The translations under genes were made by a program, and so were the position numbers. A DNA stretch of 64,000 nt from assembly GCA_963761005.1 (NCBI GenBank), contig CAVXFK010000013.1:1-64000 (forward strand), written 5' to 3'. Origin of the DNA: DASWJZ01 sp963761005. Its GTDB lineage: Bacteria; Pseudomonadota; Alphaproteobacteria; Rhizobiales; Afifellaceae. Below are positions 25,230 through 33,487 of this stretch, piece after piece. The notes below the pieces were generated by a model. That model was given only the letters and a program-made list of their open reading frames with translations. It did no database searches and had not been told where the DNA came from. Position 1 is the stretch's first letter, and each line of letters begins with the position of its first letter.

Positions 25230-25893
25230 CTAAGCGTTGCGCTTCTCCAGATATGCGACGAGCCGCACCATCGGCCAGAGGATGATCAGGTAGACGGCTG
25301 CCGCCGCAATGAGCGGACTCGGATTGGCCATCATTGCCTGAGCGTCCGTCGCCTGCTTCAACAAGTCGGGCATGGCGACGAAGGAGGCAAGCGACGTGTC
25401 CTTGACGATGGAAATGCAGTTGCTGGTTTGCGGCGGCGTGGCGATGCGGACCGCCTGCGGGACGATGACCTTCACCAGCGTCACCCAGAACGGCAGGCCG
25501 AGCGTTCGCGCCGCCTCGAACTGGCCGAGCGGGATGCTGATGATCCCTGCGCGAAAGACTTCCGCGGTGAACGCCGCGAGCACGATCGATAGTGCGAGTG
25601 TGGCGGAGGTGAAGGAATTCGAGCCTGATCCCGACGAAGGGAAGCGCGTAGTAGATGACGATGAGCACGACCAGCACCGGCAGGGCGCGGAAGATGTCGA
25701 TGAACCCGGTGGCGAGGAAGCGCACGGGCTTCGGTCCGTAGAGCCGGCCAATGCAGATCAGGACTCCTGCAACCGTCCCTATAAGGATCGCAACGATCGC
25801 CAATTCGATGGTGTTGACGAGGCCGCGCCCGAGCATGGGCAGCGCCCGCAGCATGACGTGGCCGTTCAGGAAAGTGTCTATCAGATCCTGCAC
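25230..25893 (-). pseudogene. Polar amino-acid ABC transporter permease, frameshifted
   Basis: The N-terminal frame (start MQDLIDTFLNGHVML, with GRGLVNTIELAIVAILIGTV and IFRALPVLVVLIVIYYALPF) continues one base out of register as NSFTSATLALSIVLAAFTAE, IPLGQFEAARTLGLPFWVTL and VPQAVRIATPPQTSN (the EAA loop), ending VAYLEKRNA. Restored, it is a ~220-residue HisM/GlnP-type inner-membrane subunit. The surplus base is at the GAATTC near 25620. It lies downstream of the substrate-binding protein; no ATPase gene is in the window. Confidence 0.85.
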
Positions 25894-26012
25894 GACGGTC
25901 TCCCGGTAAAACGAGCGACGCCGGCGCCGCCCCCGTTGGACAATGCCATCATCATGAAAAAGGGAGCAACGGCGGCGGCCGCTGCTCCCCTTCGAGAACC
26001 CGGATCGGCGGT

Positions 26013-26813
26013 TTATTGCGCCATCGGAAGATCGAGCACCATGACGGTGGAGGTGCTCGGATCAGCGTCGGCGCCGAGCCACTTCTTGTGGATCGCGGCG
26101 AGCGTGCCGTCCTGCTTCATGGCGGTGATCGCGTCGTTGACGCGCTTCAGGTTGGGCGAGTCCTTCTTCATCATGATGCCGTACTTGTCGCTCGTCTTGA
26201 TGCGCTCGACGACATGCATCTTCGGCATCTGCATGAAGGCGAACTGTAGGCCGGCGATATCGCTGACCGCGCCGCCGACGCGCCCTGCCTGCGTGTCGAG
26301 CAGGAGATCCTGCTGGGCGTTGTAGCCCTTCACTTCGCTGAACCCGTACTTGTCCTTGTTCTCGTTCGCCCAAGTCTCGCCGGTCGAGGTGGAGAGAACG
26401 CCGACGGGCTTGCCCTTCATGTCGGCGAGGCTGGAGACGCCGGAATCGACGGCGGTGGCAAGCGCCATGTCGCTGTCGTAGTAGCCTTGTGTGAAGGACT
26501 GGTTCTTCAGGCGCTCGTTAGTGATGGTGATCGAGGAGATCGCCATGTCGATACGGCCGGAGCTCGTTGCCGCGAAGAGCGCCTGGAAGCCGAGGTCCTG
26601 GATGTGAATGTCGGCGCCGATGCGCTTGCCGATCTCATTCACCAGGTCGACCTCGAAGCCCTCGAACGAGCCGTCCTCCTTCTTGTTTTCCCAAGGCGGG
26701 TTGGCGGGATAGGCGCCGACTTCGAGCGTCTCGGCATGGACGGGAGCAATCGCCGCCAGCCCGGCGAACGCCGACGCGGCGACAAAAGCCAATGCAACGA
26801 ACTTCGCTTTCAT
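26013..26813 (-). CDS. Amino-acid ABC transporter substrate-binding protein
   Basis: A 266-residue periplasmic protein of the SBP_bac_3 family: signal peptide ending in VHA (residue ~27), then ETLEVGAYPANPPWENK, GFEVDLVNEIGKRIG, LFAATSSGRIDMAISSITIT and MKGKPVGVLSTSTGE, the usual polar amino-acid-binding landmarks. It would feed the adjacent permease. A perfect 16-bp palindrome lies about 60 bp upstream of its start, in the promoter region shared with the divergent PLP-enzyme gene, so it is probably co-regulated with the aromatic cluster. The ligand is unknown. Confidence 0.9.
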   Translation of the reverse strand: MKAKFVALAFVAASAFAGLAAIAPVHAETLEVGAYPANPPWENKKEDGSFEGFEVDLVNEIGKRIGADIHIQDLGFQALFAATSSGRIDMAISSITITNERLKNQSFTQGYYDSDMALATAVDSGVSSLADMKGKPVGVLSTSTGETWANENKDKYGFSEVKGYNAQQDLLLDTQAGRVGGAVSDIAGLQFAFMQMPKMHVVERIKTSDKYGIMMKKDSPNLKRVNDAITAMKQDGTLAAIHKKWLGADADPSTSTVMVLDLPMAQ

Positions 26814-26875
26814 TCCCGTTCTCCCTGTTTTCCCGCGGATGAGCTTCGCGGCAGCTTCCCACCGAACGGCACTTC

Positions 26876-26891
26876 ATTTCAAGCTTGAAAT
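26876..26891. promoter_or_regulatory. Palindromic operator site 1
   Basis: Perfect 16-bp palindrome ATTTCAAGCTTGAAAT between the divergent substrate-binding-protein gene (26813, minus) and the cysteine-desulfurase-like gene (26955, plus). It shares the TTCAAGCTTGAA core with the sites at 29745, 38081 and 47111. MarR-type dimers bind sites of this size. Confidence 0.7.
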
Positions 26892-26954
26892 TTCTCCGCC
26901 CGGGCGCAAGAACCGCCGGCAGCCGCTACCCGAAGCCGGCCAGGATCTCCAGCG

Positions 26955-28244
26955 ATGAGCCCACGGACTGTGACGCCGGCCAAAGCGAAGGCGAGCGAAA
27001 CGCCGGCATTTCCGATCGAGACGCTGCGCGCGCAGTTCCCCGCGCTGCAACCCGACCGCGCCGGCTCCTTCATCTTCTTCGACAACGCCGCCGGCGCGCA
27101 GATCCCGCAAGGCGTGCTCGACGCGGTCAACCACCATCTTCTCGACCACAATGTCCAGCGCGGCGGGCGCTACGCCAAGAGCCGGCTGGTCGATCAGGCG
27201 GTCGCGGACGCGCGCGAGAGCGTCGCGGTCCTGATCAACGCCGCGAACCCGGCGGAGGTCTGCTTCGGCATGAACGCGACGTCGTTCATCCGCATGGTGA
27301 GCCTCGCGATCGGCCAGACGCTCGGCGCGCGGAATGAGATCGTCGTCACCGACATGGACCACGACGCCAACATCGCGACCTGGCTCCAGCTCGAGAAGGT
27401 CGGCGCAACATTCCAGTGGTGGCGGATGCGCGAGGACGGGACGCTCCACGCCGACGATCTGAAGCCCCTCCTCTCGAACCGGACCCGCATCGTCGCCTTC
27501 ACGAAGACCGCGCATTCGATCGGCACGATCGTCGACGTGGCGGCGGCAGCGAAGCTCGCACACGACGCGGGCGCTGAAGTCTTTATCGACTGCGTGCACT
27601 TCGGGCCGCACGGGCTGATCGATGTGCGGGCCTGGGATTGCGACTATCTCGTCTGCTCCGGCTACAAGACCTTCGCGCCGCACATGGGCTTTCTCTGGGG
27701 GAAGTACGATGCGCTGAAGCGGCTGCCGACCTTCCGCGAGGACTTCATCCCCGACGAGCCGCCCTACAAGATCGAAGCCGGCACCTTCGTCTACGAGAAC
27801 GTCGCCGGCATGAGCGCTGCGGTCAGATATCTCGAAAGCATCGGGCAGTTGGTCGCGCCGGGGAAGAGCAACGCACGTCGGCAGGATGTCGTCGCCGCGA
27901 TGGATGCGATCCGCGGATACGAGCAGGTTCTCGCCGGCGCGATGATCAAGGTCCTGAAGCAGACCGACGCTGTCATCTACGGGATCAGCGACGAGGACCG
28001 GCTCGACGGACGGGTGCCCACCATCTGCTTCAACATTCCAGGGCGCACGCCGCAGGCAATCGCCGACGCGATGGACGCCGCCGAGATCGGCATTCGCGAC
28101 GGCCACATGTATGCGCCGCGGCTGATGAAGCGGCTGAACCTGCCGATGGAGACCGGGTGCATCCGGGTCTCGCTCGTCCACTACAACACGCTGGATGAAG
28201 TCGCCCGTTTCGGCGCGGAGCTTAGGAAGATCGTCGGTACGTAA
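26955..28244 (+). CDS. Cysteine desulfurase-like class V PLP enzyme
   Basis: A 429-residue fold-type I PLP enzyme of the class V aminotransferase family. It has FFDNAAGAQIPQGVLDAV (residues 41-58), the PLP-pocket IDCVHFGPHG (around 211-220) and the PLP-binding lysine K238 in CSGYKTFAPHMGFLWG. Best match is the 'cysteine desulfurase-like protein' branch, whose members are not proven desulfurases; kynureninase belongs to the same superfamily. Divergent from the amino-acid binding protein, sharing operator site 1. The true substrate is unknown but probably belongs to the catabolic region. Confidence 0.82.
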   Translation: MSPRTVTPAKAKASETPAFPIETLRAQFPALQPDRAGSFIFFDNAAGAQIPQGVLDAVNHHLLDHNVQRGGRYAKSRLVDQAVADARESVAVLINAANPAEVCFGMNATSFIRMVSLAIGQTLGARNEIVVTDMDHDANIATWLQLEKVGATFQWWRMREDGTLHADDLKPLLSNRTRIVAFTKTAHSIGTIVDVAAAAKLAHDAGAEVFIDCVHFGPHGLIDVRAWDCDYLVCSGYKTFAPHMGFLWGKYDALKRLPTFREDFIPDEPPYKIEAGTFVYENVAGMSAAVRYLESIGQLVAPGKSNARRQDVVAAMDAIRGYEQVLAGAMIKVLKQTDAVIYGISDEDRLDGRVPTICFNIPGRTPQAIADAMDAAEIGIRDGHMYAPRLMKRLNLPMETGCIRVSLVHYNTLDEVARFGAELRKIVGT

Positions 28245-28248
28245 GATT

Positions 28249-28370
28249 GTCATCCTCGGGCGCGCGGAACGCGATCCAAGGACCCAAACCAGCATCTCCG
28301 CGCCGCCACCTCTTCTGGGTTCTCGGGTCTCCCCCTCGGGTCAAGCCCGAGGGTTCGCCCGAGAATGACA
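28249..28370. repeat. Family A palindromic repeat (first of a tandem pair)
   Basis: TGTCATCCTCGGGCGCGCGG ... CGCCCGAGAATGACA. Lies, with the next copy, between two convergent genes, where the hairpin could end transcription from both sides. It carries an extra inner CCCTCGGGTCAAGCCCGAGGG palindrome. Confidence 0.75.
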
Positions 28371-28387
28371 ATGTGTAACGTGGAAGT

Positions 28388-28502
28388 GTCATCCTCGGGC
28401 GCGCGGAACGCGCGGCCCGAAGACCCAGAGGCAGCACGGCCATCACATGCTGGGTTCTCGGATATTCCCTCGGGTCAAGCCCGAGGGTCGCCCGAGAATG
28501 AC
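28388..28502. repeat. Family A palindromic repeat (second of a tandem pair)
   Basis: GTCATCCTCGGGCGCGCGG ... TCGCCCGAGAATGAC, 18 bp after the first copy, in the same orientation. Confidence 0.75.
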
Positions 28503-28518
28503 GGGGTTGGGTACCTCC

Positions 28519-29718
28519 TCAGCCGCTACCGAGCGCCGTCGCGATGCGGCGGCAGGCTTCCGCGATATCTGCCGTTTCACGGCAGATACACATGCGCATG
28601 AAGCTCTTCGATGCCTGCCCGAAGAGCCAGCCTGGGGCGAGCCCGACATGCGCTTCCTCAAGAATGTGGCTGCAGGCCTGCGTCGAATCCGTTTCGCCTG
28701 CGAGCGCGAGCATCACGTACATCCCGGCTTTGGGCTTGCTCGGCAGCACGATCTTGTTGTGGCCGGCAAGCGCCGCGTAGGCGGCGTCGACTCCGGCGCG
28801 GCAGCGCTCCCGCACTTCTTTCACGAACGGCTCGCCGTCGACGATCGCCGCGCGTGCCCCCGCCTGGATGAAGGCCGCGGTGCCGCTGTTCAAATACTGC
28901 GTCATGGCGCCGAGGGGCTTTGCGACGGAGGGCGGATGCGTCAGCCAGCCGATGCGCCAGCCGGTCATCGCCCAGGCCTTGGAGAAGCCGTTGACGCTCA
29001 TGACGAGGTCTTCCGGCTCGGCGAGCTGCAGCACCGACGGCGCCGCCTCGGCGCTAACGGCAAGCCGGTTGTAGAGCTCGTCGCTGATGATCAAGATGCC
29101 GGTGCGGCGGCTGAAGTCGATCAGCGCCTGGAGCTCGTCGCGGCTCGCCGTCCAGCCGAGTGGATTGGAGGGTGTCGAGAACATGATCGCGCGCGTGCGG
29201 GCGTCGCAGGCGGCGAAGAGCTTTTCCAGGTCGAGGCGCCAGTCGCCGTTCTCGAATTCGAGGGCGACGGCGCGCGGCTCGCCGCCGGCGATCTGGATCG
29301 CCTGGCGGATATTCGGCCATTGCGGCTCGACATAGACCACGTTCGTGCCGGCATCGACGACGAGATCTAGCGCCAGGAAGACCGCCTGCATGCCGCTCGG
29401 CGTGATCGTCGAGCGAGGCACCGGGATGTCCCTGCCGTGCAGCTTCGTGAGATAGCTGGAGAGCGCCTCCGTCAGCGCCGGCAGGCCGCGCATGTCCGGG
29501 ACATAGAAGGTGTTCCCGGCGTCGAGCGACGCTTTGGCCGCCGCGCGGATGAATTCCGGCGTGACGAGATCGCCTTCTCCGTACCAGAGCGTGATGACGT
29601 CCGGGATCGACTTCGCGCGGACCGCGAGCTCCGCGATGTTTTCCGTCTGCAGGTCCATGATCTGCGGACGGATGCGCTGGTATGCGGTCTGGGGCGCGGT
29701 GAGGTCGAGCGTGGCCAT
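28519..29718 (-). CDS. Class I/II aminotransferase (aspartate aminotransferase-like)
   Basis: A 399-residue PLP aminotransferase. Landmarks: GEGDLVTPEFIRAAA, NTFYVPDMRGLPALTEALS, the STPSNPLGW loop, ISDELYNRL, and the PLP-lysine K247 in NGFSKAWAMTGWRIGW (R255 region for the phosphate). The family moves amino groups between amino acids and 2-oxo acids; in this setting a tryptophan/aromatic or kynurenine-like donor is plausible but not shown. Its promoter region, shared with the divergent LLM oxidoreductase, contains a perfect 20-bp palindrome. Confidence 0.88.
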   Translation of the reverse strand: MATLDLTAPQTAYQRIRPQIMDLQTENIAELAVRAKSIPDVITLWYGEGDLVTPEFIRAAAKASLDAGNTFYVPDMRGLPALTEALSSYLTKLHGRDIPVPRSTITPSGMQAVFLALDLVVDAGTNVVYVEPQWPNIRQAIQIAGGEPRAVALEFENGDWRLDLEKLFAACDARTRAIMFSTPSNPLGWTASRDELQALIDFSRRTGILIISDELYNRLAVSAEAAPSVLQLAEPEDLVMSVNGFSKAWAMTGWRIGWLTHPPSVAKPLGAMTQYLNSGTAAFIQAGARAAIVDGEPFVKEVRERCRAGVDAAYAALAGHNKIVLPSKPKAGMYVMLALAGETDSTQACSHILEEAHVGLAPGWLFGQASKSFMRMCICRETADIAEACRRIATALGSG

Positions 29719-29744
29719 CGGCGCGAGATTCCACGAACGCCTGA

Positions 29745-29764
29745 ATTCTTCAAGCTTGAAGAAT
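29745..29764. promoter_or_regulatory. Palindromic operator site 2
   Basis: Perfect 20-bp palindrome ATTCTTCAAGCTTGAAGAAT between the divergent aminotransferase (29718) and LLM oxidoreductase (29820) genes. Same core as site 1 (TTCAAGCTTGAA). Confidence 0.72.
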
Positions 29765-29819
29765 ATCCGTATTCGCGCTTCCTTCGGGCCGACAGGGCCG
29801 TCTGAAGAGAGGAAGCACC

Positions 29820-30929
29820 TTGGCTTCAGCTGAAGAAACGAAGCCGTCGACGAACCCGCTGAGAAGCGCGGTCGGCTTCAAGCTCGGCGTGTTCTCCACC
29901 AACGCCGATGGCGGGCTCGCGCTGACCACCGTCCCCGAACGCTGGAAGGCGACGTGGCCTGACAATGTCGCTGCGGCCAGGATTGCGGATGAAGGCGGCT
30001 TCGATTTCTTCCTGCCGATCGCCCGATGGGCCGGCTTCGGCGGCGAAACGCATGCGCGCGAATGGTCGTTCGAGACATTCACCTGGGCCGCCGGACTTGC
30101 CGCGCTCACCAAACGGATGGCGATCTTCGCGACGGTACATGTGCCGCTCGTCCACCCGATCTATGCTGCGAAGGCTTTGGCGACAGTCGATCACGTCTCC
30201 GGCGGGCGCGCCGGGCTCAACATCGTCTGCGGCTGGAACCCGAAGGAGTTCGCCATGTTCGGCACACAGCCTGACGAGCGCGCCTATGACCGGGCGGCCG
30301 AGTGGATCGAAATCGTCGAGCGCGCCTACGGCTCCGATGAGCCCTTCGACTTCGACGGCAGCTATTACAGGCTCAAGGGCGTCGTCTCGAAGCCGGCGAG
30401 CATCCAGTCTCCGCGCCCCATCACAATGAACGCGGCCTTCGGCGGCCCCGGGCGCGACTTCGCCTCGCGCCATTGCGATTTCCTGTTCTCGACCTTCACC
30501 GACATTGCGGACGGGCGCCGCCACCTCGCCGACATTTCTTCGCGCGCCCAGGCTGCGGGGCGTGACGTTGGCGCCTATACGGTGGCGCACGTCGTCTGCC
30601 GGGAGACGCAGGCGGAGGCGGAGGACGCCTACGACCGTTATGCGCTGCGCGAGGCCGATCAGGGCGCCGTCGACAACCACATGGCTGGCAAGAAGCAGTT
30701 CTCCGCCTCGCACGACGAGCGCGCTTATCGCGAGTATCGCCAGCGCTTCGCCGGAGGCGCAGGCACATATCCGCTGGTCGGAACGCCGGAGAAGATTGCG
30801 AGCGAAATCGCGGCAATCGCCGCGGAAGGCTGGTCCGGCGCGGCGCTCTCGTTCCTGAACTACACCGACGAGTTGCCGTTCTTCATCGCGCGGGTGTTCC
30901 CGCTCCTGTGCGAGGCGGGGCTGCGATAA
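29820..30929 (+). CDS. LLM-class flavin-dependent oxidoreductase
   Basis: A 369-residue luciferase-like monooxygenase with the TIM-barrel landmarks of the SsuD/RutA group: GFKLGVFSTNADGG at the N-terminus, GFDFFLPIARWAGFGG, FATVHVPLVHPIYAAKAL, DHVSGGRAGLNIVCGWN and AAFGGPGRDFASRHCD. These enzymes use reduced FMN from a partner reductase to oxygenate small organic substrates, some opening rings or cleaving C-S or C-N bonds. It starts TTG at 29820, with AGAGAGGAAG just upstream. It is followed 19 bp later by an HpcH-type aldolase, forming a two-gene operon under operator site 2. Substrate unknown. Confidence 0.87.
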   Translation: MASAEETKPSTNPLRSAVGFKLGVFSTNADGGLALTTVPERWKATWPDNVAAARIADEGGFDFFLPIARWAGFGGETHAREWSFETFTWAAGLAALTKRMAIFATVHVPLVHPIYAAKALATVDHVSGGRAGLNIVCGWNPKEFAMFGTQPDERAYDRAAEWIEIVERAYGSDEPFDFDGSYYRLKGVVSKPASIQSPRPITMNAAFGGPGRDFASRHCDFLFSTFTDIADGRRHLADISSRAQAAGRDVGAYTVAHVVCRETQAEAEDAYDRYALREADQGAVDNHMAGKKQFSASHDERAYREYRQRFAGGAGTYPLVGTPEKIASEIAAIAAEGWSGAALSFLNYTDELPFFIARVFPLLCEAGLR

Positions 30930-30948
30930 CGAGTGGAAAGACGCTCCC

Positions 30949-31713
30949 ATGTTTGACCCAGCCGCGCCGACGCTCAAGAAACGCCTCTCCAATGGACAGC
31001 CGCTCGGCGTGTTCTGGTTCGCGCTTGGCAGCGTTTCGATGATCGAGGCGGCGGTCGCCGCCGGCGCCGAAGCGATCGTCATCGACATGCAGCACGGCCT
31101 CTTTGACCGCACGACGGTCGAAGCCGCAGTCGCAGTCGTGCCTCCAAATGTGCCCTGCCTGGTCCGCGTCGAGGACGATAGCGCGACAGCGATTGGACGG
31201 GCGCTCGACGCAGGCGCAGAGGGTGTCATCATCCCGCTGATCGAGACTGGCAAGCAAGCCGCTCGAGCCGCGTCCGCCTGCCACTTCCCGCCGAAGGGGC
31301 ATCGCTCGGGCGGAGGGATCCGGCCACTCCGCCAAGCCGGCTACATGGCCGCCGCTTCGGACGCCGTTGTCGTTGGCCTGATGATCGAGACGAAGACCGG
31401 ACTTGCAAACGCGGCCGCGATCGCGGCGACGAAGAACGCAGATTTCGTCTTCATCGGGACCGGTGACCTCGCGCTCTCCCTCGGCACGCAGCCGGGCGGC
31501 CCAGCGCATTCCAGGGCCTGCAGCTCGATCCTCCGCGCCTGCCGCAAGGCCGGCACGCCGTGCGGCACTTTCACGATGTCCCCAGAAGCTGCGGCCGCGC
31601 GCATGGCGGAGGGCTACCGGATGAGTGTTGTCGCCAACGACGTCTCGGCAGTGGGCGGCGCGTTTTCGGCTGCCGCAACTGCCTTCAAGAAGGCGCACGG
31701 CAAGAAGGAATAA
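30949..31713 (+). CDS. HpcH/HpaI-family aldolase
   Basis: A 254-residue class II aldolase/citrate lyase family protein: WFALGSVSMIEAAVAAGAE, AIVIDMQHGLFDRTTVEAAV, LVRVEDDSATAIGRALDAGA, EGVIIPLIETGKQA and DFVFIGTGDLALSLG. The Glu of PLIET and the Asp of GTGDLALS occupy the usual divalent-metal positions. Such enzymes split beta-hydroxy acids by retro-aldol reaction. It is in an operon with the LLM oxidoreductase and may cleave that enzyme's product; the substrate is not known. A family A repeat follows its stop. Confidence 0.85.
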   Translation: MFDPAAPTLKKRLSNGQPLGVFWFALGSVSMIEAAVAAGAEAIVIDMQHGLFDRTTVEAAVAVVPPNVPCLVRVEDDSATAIGRALDAGAEGVIIPLIETGKQAARAASACHFPPKGHRSGGGIRPLRQAGYMAAASDAVVVGLMIETKTGLANAAAIAATKNADFVFIGTGDLALSLGTQPGGPAHSRACSSILRACRKAGTPCGTFTMSPEAAAARMAEGYRMSVVANDVSAVGGAFSAAATAFKKAHGKKE

Positions 31714-31722
31714 ATCCAGTTC

Positions 31723-31834
31723 GTCATTCTCGGGCGAACCCTCGGGCTTGACCCGAGGGGGAGGCCCGAGAACCCAAAGCTGCGCACTTCAGTCCTGGGT
31801 CCTCGGCTCTCGCTTCGCTCGACCGAGGATGACA
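31723..31834. repeat. Family A palindromic repeat between convergent genes
   Basis: GTCATTCTCGGGCGAACC ... TCGACCGAGGATGACA, between the aldolase (plus) and a MarR gene (minus). Contains the inner CCCTCGGGCTTGACCCGAGGG palindrome also seen at 28249 and 28388. Confidence 0.75.
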
Positions 31835-31864
31835 GCTGCATATCAGCGCATTTCACAGCAGGGA

Positions 31865-32398
31865 TCATTCCCGCCGCTTCGTTGCCTTGAGGACCGAGCC
31901 TTTCAGATTGCCGAGGCGCGACCAGAGCGCCTGCTGCTCGGTCGCGCTCAGCCCGGCAAAGAGTTCCCCTATCCACTCCGCATGCGCCGCCGCCATTTCC
32001 GCGAAGACGCGGCGGCCCTTGTCGGTCAGGCGCACGCGAACGGCGCGCCGGTCGGCCTCAAGCACGTTCCGCTCGATCAGGCCCGATTGCACGAGGCGCT
32101 CGACGAGGCCGGTCACGTTGCCGTTCGAGACCATCATGCGCCGCGACAGCTCGCCCAGCAGGAGGCCGTCCTCGAAGCGGTCAAGCTGCGCCAGGAGGTC
32201 GAAGCGCGGCAGCGTGGTGGCGAAGCGCTCACGCAGCCGCCGCCGTATCTCAACCTCGATCAGATTGGCGGTCGCGAGCAGGCGGAGCCAGAGCCGGAGC
32301 TCCATCACGTGGTCCTGCGGCCGCTCGGACACCTTGGATTCGGCATCGATGTGATCTCCGAAGCCAGATTGGTGGAGAGCGGCGGCGGACTTGCTCAC
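31865..32398 (-). CDS. MarR-family transcriptional regulator
   Basis: A 177-residue winged-helix regulator: helices around LRLWLRLLATANLIEVEIRR, the TTLPRFDLLAQLDR helix, recognition helix in SRRMMVSNGNVTGLVERLVQ and the wing ERNVLEADRRAVRVRLTDKG. MarR proteins of this branch often repress aromatic-acid catabolism and release DNA on binding an aromatic acid or its CoA ester. Its own upstream region has an AT-rich ATTTTATATCTAAACAA patch but not the CAAGCTTG palindrome. It is a candidate regulator of the cluster alongside the MarR at 42415. Confidence 0.9.
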   Translation of the reverse strand: MSKSAAALHQSGFGDHIDAESKVSERPQDHVMELRLWLRLLATANLIEVEIRRRLRERFATTLPRFDLLAQLDRFEDGLLLGELSRRMMVSNGNVTGLVERLVQSGLIERNVLEADRRAVRVRLTDKGRRVFAEMAAAHAEWIGELFAGLSATEQQALWSRLGNLKGSVLKATKRRE

Positions 32399-32509
32399 TG
32401 ACGGATCGTTCTACCCAAGGTCGGAACGCCTGCGGCGTCCGGCACTATTTTATATCTAAACAATCCGCGCGAGGGCGACAAGCGAATGGCGTACCATTGT
32501 CGCGGCCCC

Positions 32510-33334
32510 TCAGCCGGCTGCGAGCCAACCGGGATCGACCTCCGGCAGCGGAATCGCCGCCTTGAGTTCCGCCGTGTACGGATGCTGGGGGGCATCGAAG
32601 AGCTCGGCTGTGCGGCGGTTCTCGAGGATTTCACCGCCGCGCATGACGATCACCCGGTCGCAGAGCCGGCGCACGACCGAAAGATCGTGACTGATGAAGG
32701 CGACCGTCAGCCGAAGCTCCGTCCGCAATTGCTCGAGCAGCGTCAGGATCTGCGCCTTGGAGGACACGTCGAGGCCCGAGACGATCTCGTCGGCGAGCAC
32801 GAAGCGCGGCTTCAGCGCAACGGCGCGCGCGATACCGACCCGTTGGCGCTGGCCACCCGAAAGCTCATGCGGATACCGCCCGGCGAAGCTCACTGGTAGG
32901 CCGACCGTGTCGAGCGCCTCCGCAGCTAGGACGCGCGCCTCCCGCGTTCCACTCGCGATGCGGTGAAAGAGAAGCGGGCGCGCGATGATGGTTTCGATCG
33001 TGAGGCGCGGATTGAGCGATGAAAGCGGGTCCTGGAAGATCACCTGCAGGTCGCGGCGGAGCGGCCGAAGCGCGTCCTCCCGGAGATGCGTGATGTCCTG
33101 ACCGGCGAAGCTGATCGCGCCGGCGGCCGGCGCGATCAATCGGACGAGAGTGCGGCCGAGCGTCGTCTTTCCCGAGCCAGACTCGCCGACGATGCCGACG
33201 ACCGTCCCCTCTTCGATCATGAAATCGAGCCCGTGCAGGATCTCCACCATCGGCCTGCGGCCGAAAGAACTCCGCCGCTTCGGGTCGGGAAGCGCGACGC
33301 GCAGGCCGCTAACGGAAAAGAGCGGCTCGCTCAT
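32510..33334 (-). CDS. Peptide/nickel-type ABC transporter ATP-binding protein (second ATPase)
   Basis: A 274-residue ATPase of the OppF/DppF type. Walker A GESGSGKTTLGRTL, Q-loop in VIFQDPLSSLNPRL, signature LSGGQRQRVGIARAV, Walker B FVLADEIVSGLD (ADE-I-V rather than the common ADEPVS), and H-loop FISHDLSVV. Last gene of a five-gene importer operon read leftward from 38003. A family A repeat separates it from the first ATPase gene. Confidence 0.92.
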   Translation of the reverse strand: MSEPLFSVSGLRVALPDPKRRSSFGRRPMVEILHGLDFMIEEGTVVGIVGESGSGKTTLGRTLVRLIAPAAGAISFAGQDITHLREDALRPLRRDLQVIFQDPLSSLNPRLTIETIIARPLLFHRIASGTREARVLAAEALDTVGLPVSFAGRYPHELSGGQRQRVGIARAVALKPRFVLADEIVSGLDVSSKAQILTLLEQLRTELRLTVAFISHDLSVVRRLCDRVIVMRGGEILENRRTAELFDAPQHPYTAELKAAIPLPEVDPGWLAAG

Positions 33335-33366
33335 TGCAACGCACCGGAGGAAGCAACTCTCCCGTC

Positions 33367-33468
33367 GTCATCCTCGGGTGCAGCGAAGCGGAAACCCGAG
33401 AACCCAGAAGGCCGCGCGTCCCGTGCGCCTGGGTCCTCGGATCGCGCTACGCGCGTCCGAGGATGACC
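33367..33468. repeat. Family A palindromic repeat between the two importer ATPase genes
   Basis: GTCATCCTCGGGTGCAGCG ... GCGTCCGAGGATGAC. Intra-operon copy, so it is present in the transporter mRNA and may alter the ratio or stability of downstream message. Confidence 0.75.
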
Positions 33469-33487
33469 ATCGCGCAGTTGGCGGACG

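Noticed and set aside
26955..28244. Calling this PLP enzyme a kynureninase
   Set aside because: The superfamily is shared, but the PLP-lysine context (CSGYKTFAPHMG) fits the cysteine-desulfurase-like branch better; no kynureninase-specific signature was recognised.
26874..28295. A 473-codon open frame opposite the class V PLP enzyme
   Set aside because: Low-complexity, charged translation without any motif; the plus-strand gene has a clear PLP-binding site. Antisense shadow.
29826..31253. A 475-codon minus-strand frame over the LLM and aldolase genes
   Set aside because: It runs opposite two well-defined genes and has no recognisable fold.
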